The notes below the pieces were generated by a model, which made no database searches, was not told the DNA's origin, and saw nothing but the letters and a program-made list of their open reading frames with translations. 6,868 bases of DNA, from NCBI GenBank assembly GCA_938074135.1, contig CALJFL010000005.1, positions 1-6,868 of the forward strand, given 5' to 3'. The translations under genes were made by a program, and so were the position numbers. The stretch's first letter is position 1. Each line of letters begins with the position of its first letter. Below, piece after piece: positions 6,359 to 6,868 of this stretch. Source of the DNA: an uncultured Halieaceae bacterium (GTDB lineage Bacteria; Pseudomonadota; Gammaproteobacteria; Pseudomonadales; Halieaceae).

Positions 6359-6868
6359 CTACAAACCGTACTGACGCGATGCCAGATCACGCATGATTTC
6401 TTCCGAGCCACCGCCTATCGCATTAACTCGAACTTCGCGGTAAATCCGCTCCACACGATTACCCCGCATATAACCACTGCCACCAAGAATCTGCATCGCC
6501 TCACGGGCACAGAACTCCATGGTCTCGCTGGCCTGCACTTTAAGCATAGCTATATCTCCGGGATTGGGGTTGCCGTTTTCTATGGTCTCGTAACACACCC
6601 TGATATAGGCCTGGGTGGCATTCAGCTTCTGCTTCATCTGGGAGATCTTGTGGCGGATAACCTGGTGATCAGCCAGTCGCTTACCAAAGGTCTTGCGCTC
6701 TCGCGCCCAGGCTACCGCTTCTTCCAGGCATACTCGACCCAGGGCCTCCATACCGGCGGCCATAAACATCCGCTCGCCATTGAAATTGGTCATGATGACC
6801 TTGAAGCCCTGATTCTCTTCACCGATCAGGTTTGCCACCGGCACCCGCACATTGTCGAAATACAGCGT
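6359..6868 (-). CDS. Acyl-CoA dehydrogenase ACAD-3, C-terminal part (N-terminus beyond window edge)
   Basis: The last 169 residues of an acyl-CoA dehydrogenase are visible, and the frame stays open to the right edge, so the gene is partial. Counting from the edge, the fragment begins in the end of the middle domain with YFDNVRVPVANLIGEENQGF. It then covers the whole C-terminal helical domain: NFNGERMFMAAG (28-39), ARERKTFGKRLADHQVIRHK (about 56-75), GGSGYMRGNRVERIYREVRV and IGGGSEEIMRDLASRQYGL. The Glu of NGERM aligns with Glu254 of isovaleryl-CoA dehydrogenase, the helix-G base, while the MCAD position is Gly (GGGSEE). Unlike ACAD-1 and ACAD-2, this protein keeps both the base and the R..FG FAD-contact motif, so it looks like a normal homotetrameric enzyme of the LiuA/AtuD or general FadE type. 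It is the first visible gene of the operon and could supply the enoyl-CoA substrate of the carboxylase. Confidence 0.93.
   Translation of the reverse strand, partial: TLYFDNVRVPVANLIGEENQGFKVIMTNFNGERMFMAAGMEALGRVCLEEAVAWARERKTFGKRLADHQVIRHKISQMKQKLNATQAYIRVCYETIENGNPNPGDIAMLKVQASETMEFCAREAMQILGGSGYMRGNRVERIYREVRVNAIGGGSEEIMRDLASRQYGL

Larger units (their letters stand above)
1..6868 (-). other. Acyl-CoA dehydrogenase / carboxylase / hydratase operon
   Basis: Seven genes lie in the same orientation with gaps of only 0 to 21 bases, several sharing ribosome binding sites with the preceding coding end. The set encodes three ACADs, one hydratase, both carboxylase subunits and a GST. This is the toolkit for desaturation, gamma-carboxylation and hydration of a beta-methyl-branched acyl-CoA, by analogy with the Liu and Atu pathways. 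The operon extends beyond both window edges. No promoter, regulator gene or terminator is visible inside. From memory, the uncharacterised mycobacterial accA2-accD2-fadE12-fadE13-echA7 neighbourhood has a similar composition. Confidence 0.8.

Noticed and set aside
1..6868. Direct assignment as the liu (leucine/isovalerate) operon
   Set aside because: The ACAD-2/ACAD-1 pair, the GST and the GCC-like carboxyltransferase motifs do not fit a standard liu cluster, and no HMG-CoA lyase is visible. It cannot be fully excluded without the flanks.

Overview
The window is a single block of metabolic genes, all read from the minus strand and packed almost without gaps. It looks like a chromosomal acyl-CoA catabolism operon from a proteobacterium, most likely a gammaproteobacterium. 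That guess rests on the moderately high GC, the clear Shine-Dalgarno sites and the resemblance of the proteins to MCC/GCC-type (methylcrotonyl-/geranyl-CoA carboxylase) pathways. It is an inference, because no taxonomic marker is present.

In transcription order (high to low coordinates) the genes are: the C-terminal part of an acyl-CoA dehydrogenase (ACAD-3, cut by the right edge); a glutathione S-transferase-like protein; the carboxyltransferase (beta) subunit of a biotin-dependent acyl-CoA carboxylase; an enoyl-CoA hydratase/isomerase; two adjacent acyl-CoA dehydrogenases (ACAD-1 and ACAD-2); and the N-terminal 289 residues of the biotin carboxylase (alpha) subunit (cut by the left edge). 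Gaps between genes are 21, 4, 0, 2, 20 and 18 bases. Most start sites lie within or beside the preceding stop codon, so translational coupling is likely. No internal promoter, terminator, RNA gene, mobile element or CRISPR array was seen, and no stretch over 300 bases lacks a gene.

Dehydrogenase plus two-subunit carboxylase plus hydratase is the logic of leucine/isovalerate (Liu) and acyclic terpene (Atu) degradation. There, a beta-methyl enoyl-CoA blocked for beta-oxidation is carboxylated on the methyl group and then hydrated. Here the carboxyltransferase looks more geranyl-CoA-like than methylcrotonyl-CoA-like, with a small residue (Ser162) where MCC has a conserved Phe. This suggests a substrate bulkier than 3-methylcrotonyl-CoA.

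Two components are not part of the classical Liu or Atu sets. The first is a tandem ACAD pair whose defects complement each other: ACAD-1 keeps the candidate catalytic Glu and the flavin-side motif but lacks the RxxFG motif, and ACAD-2 is the reverse. This is the pattern of the alpha2beta2 ACADs known from mycobacterial steroid side-chain degradation. The second is a GST embedded between the dehydrogenase and the carboxylase. The most interesting reading is an uncharacterised route for a branched or isoprenoid-like acyl-CoA that uses a heteromeric dehydrogenase. The substrate cannot be determined from this window.
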